This document shows, one piece after another, positions 24,506 to 33,252 of a stretch of DNA of 64,000 bases. A program made the position numbers and the translations under genes. The stretch is from positions 1-64,000 of the forward strand of contig JAGZIW010000007.1 in NCBI GenBank assembly GCA_018366035.1, written 5' to 3'. The notes under the pieces were generated by a model. That model did no database searches. It saw only the letters and a program-made list of their open reading frames with translations, and was not told where the DNA came from. The first letter of the stretch is position 1; each line of letters starts with the position of its first letter. This stretch comes from Butyricicoccus pullicaecorum. GTDB taxonomy: Bacteria; Bacillota; Clostridia; Oscillospirales; Butyricicoccaceae.

Positions 24506-25261
24506 TTATACACGACCGACATCTGTTGTCGCCTTATTCATCAGTTGATCATAAATCTTTAGAATCTGTGCTGCGCTTTGCAGTCCTCGCTGACTGCTCA
24601 TCATGCGCGTCATTTCACGCACCATATCCACATTTGAATTTTCAAGAACCTTCCACTGAATCGGACTGTCCGAAAGCTGCGCAGGGGCATCTGACACATA
24701 TACGCCCTCTCCCTGCTGCGTCAAAGTATCTGCATATTCTCCTGCAAAATCAAATACGCCAAGGCGTCCTGCCAGACTTCCATCTCCGCGAAAGATATTG
24801 CCTTCTGCATCTACCTGAATATCATCTGTTCCGAGATAGATCGGCTGACCATTGCGATCGAGTACATGTCCGTGGCTTGGGAGGGTCAAATATCCACCGT
24901 TATCCACAATAAAGGAGCCGTTTCGAGTGAAATACCGTCCATCTTCCCCTTGAATCTGAAAAAATCCGTCTCCATTGATTGCAAAGTCAAGCGGCTGCCC
25001 AGTTTCTTCCGGCGCTCCCTGTGTGTAGTTTGTATGGATCATGCTGGGGAGCAGCGCCATCGTTTGCGGACCGATTTCTTCCGAAACAGATTTATCCCGA
25101 TTTCCGACTCGGCTAAACATAAGCTCCCGAAACGTGCTGTCCATATAGGTATCTGCTTTATAGCCCGGCGTACTCACGTTTCCCATATTGTTTGCGATAA
25201 CATCTAAATTCCGCGTTTGTGACAACATTCCCGATGTCAGATTATAAAAGCCTTTGAACAC
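24506..25261 (-). CDS. flgF: Flagellar rod protein, FlgF/FlhO type
   Basis: A 251-residue axial protein: 'GFYNLTSGMLSQTRNLDVIA' then 'NNMGNVSTPGYKAD' at the N-terminus, 'GQPLDFAINGDGFFQIQGE' in the middle, and 'NSNVDMVREMTRMMSSQRG' at the end. It resembles Bacillus FlhO, an FlgF-like rod component. FlgF/FlgG and FlhO/FlhP names are used interchangeably in Firmicutes. It follows fliA by 35 bases. Confidence 0.87.
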   Translation of the reverse strand: MFKGFYNLTSGMLSQTRNLDVIANNMGNVSTPGYKADTYMDSTFRELMFSRVGNRDKSVSEEIGPQTMALLPSMIHTNYTQGAPEETGQPLDFAINGDGFFQIQGEDGRYFTRNGSFIVDNGGYLTLPSHGHVLDRNGQPIYLGTDDIQVDAEGNIFRGDGSLAGRLGVFDFAGEYADTLTQQGEGVYVSDAPAQLSDSPIQWKVLENSNVDMVREMTRMMSSQRGLQSAAQILKIYDQLMNKATTDVGRV

Positions 25262-25296
25262 AGGATTTTCTCCTTTCTTGTCTGCCCTTTCATAAA

Positions 25297-26070
25297 TTAT
25301 GTATCTGCGACGAACCGTCCCATATATGCCCGAAGCTTTCGAATCGCATTTGCATGGATTTGCGAAATACGTGGTTCACTTACCTCGAGCACCTGAGCGA
25401 TTTCTTTCATATTCAGCTCTTTCTCATAATAAAGCGAGATGACCATGCGCTCGTTCTCCAACAAAGAATTGATCCCATCACGCAGGGTCTGTTTCAACTC
25501 CTCCTCTTGTAGATGCATTTCCGGCTGATTTTCTACGCCGCCAGCAATCAAACGCTCTCCCAGCGTGCTCTGCGCAGAATCCTCCAGCATCGTCTCTAAC
25601 GAAAGTACATTGCAAAGACCGGTTTTACTCAGCATCTGCCGATACTTTTCGACCGTGACTCCCAACCGATCGGCAACCTCCTGATCAGTTGGTGTGCGCC
25701 CAAGCTCAATGAATAGTGTATTGGAAATCTGGTCGATTTCTCTTACACTGCGGCGCACGCCGCGAGATACCCAGTCCTGCCTTCTGGCAAGATCAATGAC
25801 CAGCCCACGGATACGCTTGGAAACATAGGTTTCAAACTTTACATTTTTGCTGGGGTCAAATTTATCTACCGCTCTCATGAGCGCAATGACCCCCTCACTT
25901 ATCATATCATCAACCTGAGCAAAATTCAAATAAACTCCGCGCATTTGCAGTGCAATACTTCGCACCACATGAATATACCGCATCACAAGTTCCTGCTTAA
26001 TTTCATGCTGTCCTGTACGCTGATATTCTGCGACTAGTTCTTCCGCACTCATTTGTTCCCATTTGGACAT
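25297..26070 (-). CDS. fliA: Sigma-28 (FliA/SigD) flagellar sigma factor
   Basis: A 257-residue sigma factor: region 2 contains 'DDMISEGVIALMRAVDKFDP' and 'KFETYVSKRIRGLVIDLAR'; region 3 'LGRTPTDQEVADRLGV'; region 4 'LNMKEIAQVLEVSEPRISQI'. It transcribes late flagellar genes and is opposed by FlgM (2931-3224). It lies 33 bases after flhA, where B. subtilis has flhF, flhG and che genes in between. Confidence 0.97.
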   Translation of the reverse strand: MSKWEQMSAEELVAEYQRTGQHEIKQELVMRYIHVVRSIALQMRGVYLNFAQVDDMISEGVIALMRAVDKFDPSKNVKFETYVSKRIRGLVIDLARRQDWVSRGVRRSVREIDQISNTLFIELGRTPTDQEVADRLGVTVEKYRQMLSKTGLCNVLSLETMLEDSAQSTLGERLIAGGVENQPEMHLQEEELKQTLRDGINSLLENERMVISLYYEKELNMKEIAQVLEVSEPRISQIHANAIRKLRAYMGRFVADT

Positions 26071-26103
26071 CTCTCTCGCCCCCTTCCCAGTCAGGCAGTC
26101 AAT

Positions 26104-28176
26104 TTACATTGTGATATTACCAATTGCCTGAATCTGTACGGTATTGACGATTTCATTAAAAGAAAGCACATACATGCTGGGGAAAAACTGTTCAATCAGA
26201 CGTGCCAAATAGACACGAATGATATGGCTGGTAAGAATAATCGGAGGCTGCGAAATCTCGTTGAATTTTTTTACACAGTCGCTAAGCTGTGCAATCATCT
26301 TTTGCAGCAAATCCGGACTGAGCGCCAGATATACACCCTGCTCGTTTTTGGTCAGGCTTGCAATGATTGCGCGTTCAACCTCTGCGTCCAGCGTAATGAC
26401 GCGCAGCTGCCCATCGACACAGAAGCGGCGCGTAATGGTGCGCTTGAGCGCACTGCGAATATTTTCAGTGATCACATCACTGTCATGTGTCGTTGCTGCA
26501 CTTTCAATGATACACTCCAAAATCGTACCCAGATCCTTAATCGGTATGCCCTCTTTGAGCAGGTTACACAGGATTTTCTGAAATCCTGCATAGCTGATCA
26601 CATTTGGAAAGGCTTCTTCTGCAAGTTCCGGAGAAGTTCTCTTAATGGTTTCAACCAGCTGCATCGTTTCTGCACGGCTGAGCAGCTCGTAAGTATGCTT
26701 TTTAATGGTTTCTGACAGGTGTGTCATCATAACCGACAGCGGGTCAATTACGGTGTATCCATAAATCTCCGCCATTTCCTTATTTTCCGGCAAAATCCAC
26801 TTAGATGGGATACCGTATGCCGGTTCGATGGTCTCAATGCCATCTACCTCGCCAGCAGGATTTGCAGGTTCAAGCGCCAAATAGTAATCTACAAGAATTT
26901 CGCCGCGTGCAACCTCTTCATCTTTAATTTTAATGACATATTGGTTTGTTCCAAGGCTTGCTGAGTCACGCAAACGCACGGACGGAATAACAAAGCCCAT
27001 ATCCTGTGCATACTGCCTTCGGAAAATAACAATACGGCTAATCAGCTTGCCGCCACTCGCCTCATCAACCATAGGAATCAGACTATATCCAAAATCCATC
27101 TCGATTGGCTCAACCGTGAGCAACGAGTAGACATTATTTACGTCCTTATAGAAGTCCGCCTCATCTGGTGGCTCTGCCTCCATCTCTGCCATGGCAGTCT
27201 GCTGTGCCTCTGCTGCAAGTGCCGCCTCCTCGCTCTTACGCATAGAAGCCGCGCTGTAACGGCTCAGCAGGATCAACCCTCCAGCAATCAGGAAGAGCTG
27301 CAAATGCGGGGTGTTCGGTACAAAACCAAACAACGCAAGCAATATACCGGCAAGCATCAGTGCCTGTGGCTGTGCCAAGAACTGCTTTGTGACGTCCTTA
27401 TTGAGGCTGCCCTCAGAGACAGCACGGGTAACGATCATGCCGGTTGCAGTAGAAATCAAAAGTGCCGGCAGCTGGGATACCAGACCGTCACCAATGGTCG
27501 CAATGGAATACACATGGAATACTTCACCAATTTCCATATTGCCCTGAAGCATACCAATGATAACACCAGCAATAAAGTTAATGCTCGTAATAATGATGGA
27601 CATAATAGCATCGCCCTTGACGATCTTTGTTGCACCATCCATTGCACCATAGAAGTCTGCTTCTTTTTGAATCTTATAGCGGCGAACACGTGCTTCCTGT
27701 TCTGTGATCAATCCAGCACTCAGGTCTGCGTCGATTGCCATCTGTTTACCCGGCATTGCGTCCAAGGTAAATCGAGCCGCGACTTCAGATACACGTTCTG
27801 CGCCCTTGGTGATAACAATAAACTGCATCAAAACAATGATGAGGAAGATGAGAACACCAACGACAATATTGCCCTGAATTACAAAATTACCAAATGCCTC
27901 AATTACCTTACCTGCTTTACCGCCCTGTGTCAAAATCAAACGTGTAGATGAAATATTAAGTCCCAGACGGAACAGTGTTGTAATGAGTAGGAGTGAGGGG
28001 AAAATAGAGAATTCCAACGCCTCACCGATATTCATTGTAATCAAAAGGATAATCAGTGCAAGTGTAATATTAATGATGAACATTGCGTCCAGCATACCGG
28101 CTGGCAGTGGAATCAACAGAAATAAGATGACGACAACCACGAACAGCGATACGATATTATCAAATAGTCTTTTCAT
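26104..28176 (-). CDS. flhA: FlhA export gate protein
   Basis: A 690-residue protein with about eight N-terminal membrane segments (to ~330), the FHIPEP signature around 134-157 ('RFTLDAMPGKQMAIDADLSA'), and a large cytoplasmic domain that docks chaperone-substrate complexes. It is the nonameric ring of the type III flagellar export gate and energises export with the proton gradient. Full length and intact. It follows flhB by 28 bases. Confidence 0.98.
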   Translation of the reverse strand: MKRLFDNIVSLFVVVVILFLLIPLPAGMLDAMFIINITLALIILLITMNIGEALEFSIFPSLLLITTLFRLGLNISSTRLILTQGGKAGKVIEAFGNFVIQGNIVVGVLIFLIIVLMQFIVITKGAERVSEVAARFTLDAMPGKQMAIDADLSAGLITEQEARVRRYKIQKEADFYGAMDGATKIVKGDAIMSIIITSINFIAGVIIGMLQGNMEIGEVFHVYSIATIGDGLVSQLPALLISTATGMIVTRAVSEGSLNKDVTKQFLAQPQALMLAGILLALFGFVPNTPHLQLFLIAGGLILLSRYSAASMRKSEEAALAAEAQQTAMAEMEAEPPDEADFYKDVNNVYSLLTVEPIEMDFGYSLIPMVDEASGGKLISRIVIFRRQYAQDMGFVIPSVRLRDSASLGTNQYVIKIKDEEVARGEILVDYYLALEPANPAGEVDGIETIEPAYGIPSKWILPENKEMAEIYGYTVIDPLSVMMTHLSETIKKHTYELLSRAETMQLVETIKRTSPELAEEAFPNVISYAGFQKILCNLLKEGIPIKDLGTILECIIESAATTHDSDVITENIRSALKRTITRRFCVDGQLRVITLDAEVERAIIASLTKNEQGVYLALSPDLLQKMIAQLSDCVKKFNEISQPPIILTSHIIRVYLARLIEQFFPSMYVLSFNEIVNTVQIQAIGNITM

Positions 28177-28204
28177 TCACGTCTCCTGATCATTGTTTCG
28201 AAAC

Positions 28205-29275
28205 TTATTGAATGACCTTACGGTTATTCAGCTTATATACATAAACAAGGATATCAGCAATTGCACCATAGTGTTCCGGCGGAACCATTTGACCAATTTC
28301 GGTCTGCGCATAGAGAGCACGTGCCAACGGGCGATTCTCAATGACAGAAACCTGATTGTTTTCCGCAATCTCTACGATTTTCATTGCAATATGATCCGCG
28401 CCCTTTGCAATCACGACCGGCGCTTCATCTTTTTCGATGTCATAACGCAGCGCAACTGCGAAATGCGTCGGATTACGGACAACCACATCGGCTTGCGGCA
28501 CAGCCTGCATCATACGGTTTTGTGCCATACGCCGCTGCATTTCCTTGATTTTGCCTTTGATTTGCGGATCGCCTTCCATTTGCTTATATTCTTCTTTGAT
28601 TTCCTGCTTACTCATACGAATCTGCTTTTCATAGCTCCACCATTGATAGAAGAAGTCAAATGCAGAGATGACCATAAACGCCATACCGATCTGCAAAATC
28701 ATGTCCATAACGACCTGCAAAAGATATACAGTGGAACCATTGAGTGATGTGTCAAGCGTTTTCGCAAAAACAGCAATATGGTTTAACACAAAACGATAGA
28801 TCATAAAGAGCAGGATACTGATTTTAATGATACCCTTCAGTACCTCAACCAGACTTTTTCCTGAAAACAAGCGAGTAAATCCCTTGAGTGGATCCAATCG
28901 ATTGAACTTTGGCTTCAAATTTTCTACTGTAAACATGGGCTTTGTCTGCGCCACGGTTGCCACAATCGTAACAAGAATCGCGGTTGCCATAACAGGCCCG
29001 CCGCAAACCAACAGCAAATAAGAAAATTTAACAACCAATTCACGTGCTACGGTTTCATTGAGCGTTCCCCCCTGTGCTGCCATTTGGATACAGTCCTGCA
29101 AAAAGGCAGCTGCATGTTCGTAAATCATCGGGAATACAAACTGAATGATATAGAAACCGGTAAGCAGGGTTGCGACAACGACAATATCACGACTGAGAAA
29201 GATATTACCTTTCTTTCGTTCATCTCGCCGCTTTTTGGGCGTCGCTTTTTCGGTTTTGGAATCAGCGCCTGCCAT
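28205..29275 (-). CDS. flhB: FlhB export substrate-specificity switch
   Basis: A 356-residue protein: four membrane segments (~33-55, 85-110, 145-170, 185-212) and a cytoplasmic domain with the self-cleaving 'NPTH' (268-271). Cleavage and FliK switch export from rod/hook to filament substrates. The N-terminus 'KTEKATPKKRRDERKKGNI' is typical. It follows fliR by 41 bases. Confidence 0.98.
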   Translation of the reverse strand: MAGADSKTEKATPKKRRDERKKGNIFLSRDIVVVATLLTGFYIIQFVFPMIYEHAAAFLQDCIQMAAQGGTLNETVARELVVKFSYLLLVCGGPVMATAILVTIVATVAQTKPMFTVENLKPKFNRLDPLKGFTRLFSGKSLVEVLKGIIKISILLFMIYRFVLNHIAVFAKTLDTSLNGSTVYLLQVVMDMILQIGMAFMVISAFDFFYQWWSYEKQIRMSKQEIKEEYKQMEGDPQIKGKIKEMQRRMAQNRMMQAVPQADVVVRNPTHFAVALRYDIEKDEAPVVIAKGADHIAMKIVEIAENNQVSVIENRPLARALYAQTEIGQMVPPEHYGAIADILVYVYKLNNRKVIQ

Positions 29276-29316
29276 GCCTTGTCATCCCCCCAGTCCTTAT
29301 TAGCGCAGCTCAAGGA

Positions 29317-30081
29317 CTACCGCAGCAGGGTCAGCTGCTGCTGAATTGCAACCAGCATATCACTGCCCATGCCATAGAGGAAATCTCCCATTGGATAAAA
29401 CATCACAAGCAAGAGCAACAGACCTACCAGCACCTTGAGCTCAACATTAACAGAAAATACGTTGATCTGTGGAATGGTCTTCATCAGAACACCCATTCCC
29501 ATCTCTCCCAGAAACTCTGCTGCAAAAATTGGAAATGCCAATTTCACACCTAATATCGTGCAATCGGTAAACAAGGTCAAAATATTTTGTGCGAGCTCAG
29601 GACCAAATGCCGTCGCACCAAATGGCACGATCTGACCAGATGTCATCAAAATACGGATTAGTGTCGCATGCCCGTTTGCTTCAAAAAACAGTAAGATAAA
29701 AAGAATATTGAGCAGCGATGCCACGGAAGATAGGGATACATTCGAGGAAGGATCATATACCTTGGACATATTGAGTCCCATCTGCATATCTATCACTTCG
29801 CCCGTCATGACAATCACATAAAAAAACAGGCTTGTCACAAAGCCCACTACATAGCCGATCCCGAATTCCAGCAGCAGGCGCAGTCCATATTCGATCATGG
29901 TGCTTGGCACAGGCGCCGTTGGTGGTGCCAACGGTGTCGTTGCAATCGTCAGCACCAAAATCATTCCTGCCTTGACATAAGCTGGTACGTTATTTCGACC
30001 AATTAGCGGATTCAGCAAAACAAACCCACTCATACGCATTAGAATATAGGTGAAAATCGTCCATTCTGCCCAATCAATCAT
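29317..30081 (-). CDS. fliR: FliR export gate protein
   Basis: A 254-residue, very hydrophobic protein with about six membrane segments. Typical FliR stretches are 'VLLNPLIGRNNVPAYVKAG' and 'GEVIDMQMGLNMSKVYDP', and 'LGEMGMGVLMKTIPQINVF' near the end. With FliP and FliQ it forms the helical core of the export gate. It follows fliQ by 19 bases. Confidence 0.96.
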   Translation of the reverse strand: MIDWAEWTIFTYILMRMSGFVLLNPLIGRNNVPAYVKAGMILVLTIATTPLAPPTAPVPSTMIEYGLRLLLEFGIGYVVGFVTSLFFYVIVMTGEVIDMQMGLNMSKVYDPSSNVSLSSVASLLNILFILLFFEANGHATLIRILMTSGQIVPFGATAFGPELAQNILTLFTDCTILGVKLAFPIFAAEFLGEMGMGVLMKTIPQINVFSVNVELKVLVGLLLLLVMFYPMGDFLYGMGSDMLVAIQQQLTLLR

Positions 30082-30100
30082 GCCATAGACCCCTTTCCCG

Positions 30101-30361
30101 CTATCCGATCATCAGAGCAAATAACTCGCGGGTATAGTCCTGCATGATTTCCAGCATTGTACCGCCAAAGAGAAGTAGAATCACTGCAATCAGGATCAAT
30201 TTGGGCACAAAGGACAATGTTTGTTCATGAATCTGTGTTGCTGCCTGTAAAATCGCAATCAAGACACCAATTCCCATACTTAAAATAAGCATCGGTCCTG
30301 CCAGCTTTACAGCAACCAAGATCCCTGAATGCATCACATCCATAACTTGTGAATTTGTCAT
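30101..30361 (-). CDS. fliQ: FliQ export gate protein
   Basis: An 86-residue protein with two membrane helices in a hairpin (~15-38 and 52-75). The loop 'ILQAATQIHEQTLSFVPKL' is the FliQ signature. It packs around FliP/FliR in the export gate. Length is standard; it follows fliP by 23 bases. Confidence 0.96.
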   Translation of the reverse strand: MTNSQVMDVMHSGILVAVKLAGPMLILSMGIGVLIAILQAATQIHEQTLSFVPKLILIAVILLLFGGTMLEIMQDYTRELFALMIG

Positions 30362-30384
30362 TGTGCACCTCCTTCTGTGCTTCG

Positions 30385-31041
30385 CTAATGGAAGCCGCGT
30401 GCAAGTGTTGAAAACAATAGCTGCCAGCCATCTACTGATATAAACAACAGCAGCTTAAATGGCATTGAAATCGTTGCCGGCGGCAACATAATCATACCCA
30501 TCGACATCAGTGTCGAAGATACGATGATATCAATCAGCATAAAGGGAATAAACAGGAAAAATCCAATTTGGAACGCCTGTTTAAGCTCACTTGTCATAAA
30601 CGCCGGAACAATCACGCGCAATGGAAGCTGTGTGGGGTCGTCCGGCATCGTCCCGCCTGAAAGTTCTAAATACATATCCAGAGAACTATTCTCTGTTTGG
30701 TTGAGCATAAACTTCTTCAGCGGAATTTTTGCCCGTTCAAAAGCCTCCTCCTGCGTGATTTGCTCAGCAATATAAGGCTCATACGCAGTTTTTTGAATCT
30801 GCGTCACAACCGGAGACATAATGAACAGTGTTAAAAACAGGGCAAGTCCAACCAGAACATTGTTAGGCGGTGTTGACTGCGTTCCCATTGCGGTACGCAA
30901 AAAAGACAGCGAAATCACGATGCGCATGAACGAAGTCATCATGATCACAATAGAAGGAAACAGTGCAATCATTGTCGTCAGGAACAAAACCTGAAGCGTT
31001 TGTACACTGTCACCATTTACATTGATGAGCGCATCTGTCAT
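30385..31041 (-). CDS. fliP: FliP export gate protein
   Basis: A 218-residue protein starting MTDALINVNG at 31041, with GGAAGG 10 bases upstream; an in-frame ATG 30 bases earlier lacks a ribosome-binding site. It has about four membrane segments, 'IVISLSFLRTAMGTQSTPP' and the C-terminal 'LPPATISMPFKLLLFISVD'. Five copies form the export gate core. There is no cleaved signal peptide, as usual in Gram-positives. Confidence 0.95.
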   Translation of the reverse strand: MTDALINVNGDSVQTLQVLFLTTMIALFPSIVIMMTSFMRIVISLSFLRTAMGTQSTPPNNVLVGLALFLTLFIMSPVVTQIQKTAYEPYIAEQITQEEAFERAKIPLKKFMLNQTENSSLDMYLELSGGTMPDDPTQLPLRVIVPAFMTSELKQAFQIGFFLFIPFMLIDIIVSSTLMSMGMIMLPPATISMPFKLLLFISVDGWQLLFSTLARGFH

Positions 31042-31077
31042 CGTCGCGTTGCCTTCCTCTCTCCCAACCAAGTGGGG

Positions 31078-31431
31078 TTAATCATCTTTATCTTTTTTTC
31101 CAAAGTTGGACAAACCCTCACGCAAAACATCACGAAACTCTGGTACCTTTCCCGTGTTTTCCTGCTTCTTCGTACAAAGACCGGCTTGCTCCTCGGTAAG
31201 CTCCGCGACCAGCTGTATGCCAGCCGATGATACTCCCAGCAGCCAATAGCGTCCGCCAGTCTCCACCAAAACAAGCTGCTTGTCCTGCCCAAGCGAAAGT
31301 CGGCTGAGCAAGCGCATCCCATTTGCTGATGCGCCTGCAAACCCACCACCGCGAACGGCAATAAACCGGCTGCATCGGTAACTCAAATAGAGCACCACAA
31401 TCACTGCAGCCAGCATCCAAAGCATTTCCAT
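31078..31431 (-). CDS. fliO: FliO export apparatus assembly protein
   Basis: A 117-residue protein with one N-terminal membrane segment (~3-20) and a small cytoplasmic domain: 'MRLLSRLSLGQDKQLVLVET' is the FliO core. FliO helps assemble the FliP ring. It starts a single base after the cheY stop and precedes fliP, the canonical place. The family is poorly conserved; position supports the call. Confidence 0.88.
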   Translation of the reverse strand: MEMLWMLAAVIVVLYLSYRCSRFIAVRGGGFAGASANGMRLLSRLSLGQDKQLVLVETGGRYWLLGVSSAGIQLVAELTEEQAGLCTKKQENTGKVPEFRDVLREGLSNFGKKDKDD

Positions 31432-31432
31432 A

Positions 31433-31792
31433 TTACCCCAGAATAGAAGTAACTGTCTTTAGAATACGTTCTGGCTTAAATGGCTTTACGATAAAATCCT
31501 TTGCACCAGATTTGATTGCCTCAATAACCATTGCTTCCTGACCCATTGCAGAACACATAACAATCGTTGCATTTGGATCCTTTGCACGAATTGTCTTGAG
31601 CGCTTCCAAACCGTCCATGTTTGGCATGGTGATATCCATGATTACCAGATCCGGATGCAGCTCATCATACTTTGCAACTGCCTGTGCGCCATCGGCAGCC
31701 TCCTCCAGATCCGTGTAGCCATTCTTGCTCAGCGTGTCCTTGACCATCATGCGCATGAAAGCCGCATCATCTACCAATAAAATCTTAGCCAT
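31433..31792 (-). CDS. cheY: CheY response regulator
   Basis: A 119-residue stand-alone receiver. The phosphorylation site is D53 ('VIMDITMPNMDG'), the acidic pair D8-D9, the switch serine in 'VMCSAMGQ' and the lysine in 'FIVKPFKP'. CheY-P binds FliM (and probably FliY) to change rotation. It sits between fliY and fliO as in Bacillus. Confidence 0.97.
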   Translation of the reverse strand: MAKILLVDDAAFMRMMVKDTLSKNGYTDLEEAADGAQAVAKYDELHPDLVIMDITMPNMDGLEALKTIRAKDPNATIVMCSAMGQEAMVIEAIKSGAKDFIVKPFKPERILKTVTSILG

Positions 31793-31870
31793 TTGAATTA
31801 ACCATCCTTTTTCTATTTTGCTTATCAGCCTTTTTGCTGATATGTTACAAATTTCCAGAATTGTGGTGTC

Positions 31871-33223
31871 TTATCGTGCAAGAATTCCCAAATCAGGCTT
31901 TTGAAGGATCTCCGTCACACGGATACCAAAATTGTCCTCTACAACCACAACATCGCCGCGTGCGACACATTGTCCATTGACAAACAGATTGACCTGATCG
32001 CCAGCCAGCGTATCCAGTACCACAAGGGAACCCTTTGTAAAGCCTAAGATATCTTTTACCAGTCGTTTGGTTCTGCCGATTTCGACTGATACCTCAAGCG
32101 GAACGGACATAATAAGGTCGAGGTTTTGTGCCTGTTCCTCCCCCAGCGGTTCTCCGGACGCAAAATGCGGCATCATCGGCTGATCTACCTGAATCACCTT
32201 GTTCTGCTGCTGTCCGTGCATCTGAACCTGCTGCATCTGCTGCATTTGCTGCTGCTGCATTGCAATCAAATTCGTAAGCTGATTGAGCAGTGCAGAATCC
32301 ACCTGTCCTCCGGTCTGTGTTGCCATATTGGGCTCTCCTGCCGCTGGCGCTGCCATAGAAGGCATTGCTGCTCCCGAAGCCGGTGCCGCAGTCTGAATCG
32401 GCACGGTTCCCGCCGGTGTCTGCGGTGCCGAAGCCATGCCGCCCATCAGCTTTTCAATTTCACTTTGGCTCATGACACCACCAGCGGATGCCGGAGCCGA
32501 TGCTCCACTGTCTGTCATCATTTTTTCCATCTCATCCTGACTCATCATACCACCTGCAGATGCTGTTTCCGGTGTTGCCGCTACTGGTGCTGCTTCCGGT
32601 GCTGCTGCATCAGCGATTCCTTCCTCATCAGAAACTCCAAGTGCACCGATCAATTCCTTTGCAAGCGCACAAGGCATTACATTCATAAATTCACTTTCCA
32701 TAGCTCCCTCAATCGAGAGATTAAAGCGAACAACCACCATGGTATGTCCATGTGGAAAGTAATCTGTACGGAACTCCTCTAAGTCCCTGATTTCAAACGC
32801 AGTTGGAGTAGAGATGTTAACCATCTTCCCCAAAAATTCAGATAAGGCAGTTGCAGAAGCCCCCATCATCTGATTCATGACCTCACAGATTGCGCTCATG
32901 CTGAGTTCATCCATTACGAAGTCTTCATCAGCCGTCTCTTGCCCCATTAAAATATCAACAACCGCGCGCACATCTTGCCGCCGCAGCAACATGATATTTC
33001 GCCCAGACAGACCAGAAACATAGGTAATCTCTACGCCGACTGCCGGATCAACTCTCCCCAACTCAAACTCTTCAGAAGTCAGCACATGTACTGTTGGCGT
33101 GGTAATATCGACACGCCGGTTCAGCATATTGGATACCGCCGTGGCTGACGAACCAAGGCTGATATTCAATACTTCGCCGATGGCATCTAGCTCTATCGTG
33201 CTGAAGTTTTGCGGATCCATCAT
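31871..33223 (-). CDS. fliY: FliY switch protein with CheC-like phosphatase domain
   Basis: A 450-residue protein. The N-terminal CheC-like domain (~8-195) keeps both phosphatase motifs: D13-x3-E17-x2-N20 and S110-x3-E114-x2-N117. The C-terminal FliN domain (~365-445: 'SVPLEVSVEIGRTKRLVKDI') builds the C-ring. The long linker (~196-362) holds two tandem 24-residue units (222-245, 246-269), each with a FliM-like motif ('MSQDEMEKMM', 'MSQSEIEKLM'), then a Q/M-rich run. The usual N-terminal CheY-binding peptide of Bacillus FliY is absent, so the motif seems moved and doubled. Confidence 0.96.
   Translation of the reverse strand: MMDPQNFSTIELDAIGEVLNISLGSSATAVSNMLNRRVDITTPTVHVLTSEEFELGRVDPAVGVEITYVSGLSGRNIMLLRRQDVRAVVDILMGQETADEDFVMDELSMSAICEVMNQMMGASATALSEFLGKMVNISTPTAFEIRDLEEFRTDYFPHGHTMVVVRFNLSIEGAMESEFMNVMPCALAKELIGALGVSDEEGIADAAAPEAAPVAATPETASAGGMMSQDEMEKMMTDSGASAPASAGGVMSQSEIEKLMGGMASAPQTPAGTVPIQTAAPASGAAMPSMAAPAAGEPNMATQTGGQVDSALLNQLTNLIAMQQQQMQQMQQVQMHGQQQNKVIQVDQPMMPHFASGEPLGEEQAQNLDLIMSVPLEVSVEIGRTKRLVKDILGFTKGSLVVLDTLAGDQVNLFVNGQCVARGDVVVVEDNFGIRVTEILQKPDLGILAR
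32417..32560 (-). repeat. Tandem duplication in the FliY linker
   Basis: Two consecutive 72-base units (32489-32560 and 32417-32488) encode SAGG-M/V-MSQ-x-E-M/I-EK-M/L-M units. They have diverged in codons, so the duplication is not recent. The motif resembles the CheY-binding start of FliM (LSQSQIDALL) encoded just upstream. Confidence 0.8.
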
Positions 33224-33252
33224 TCGTTTCGCTCCTTTATTCGGCTTGAAAT

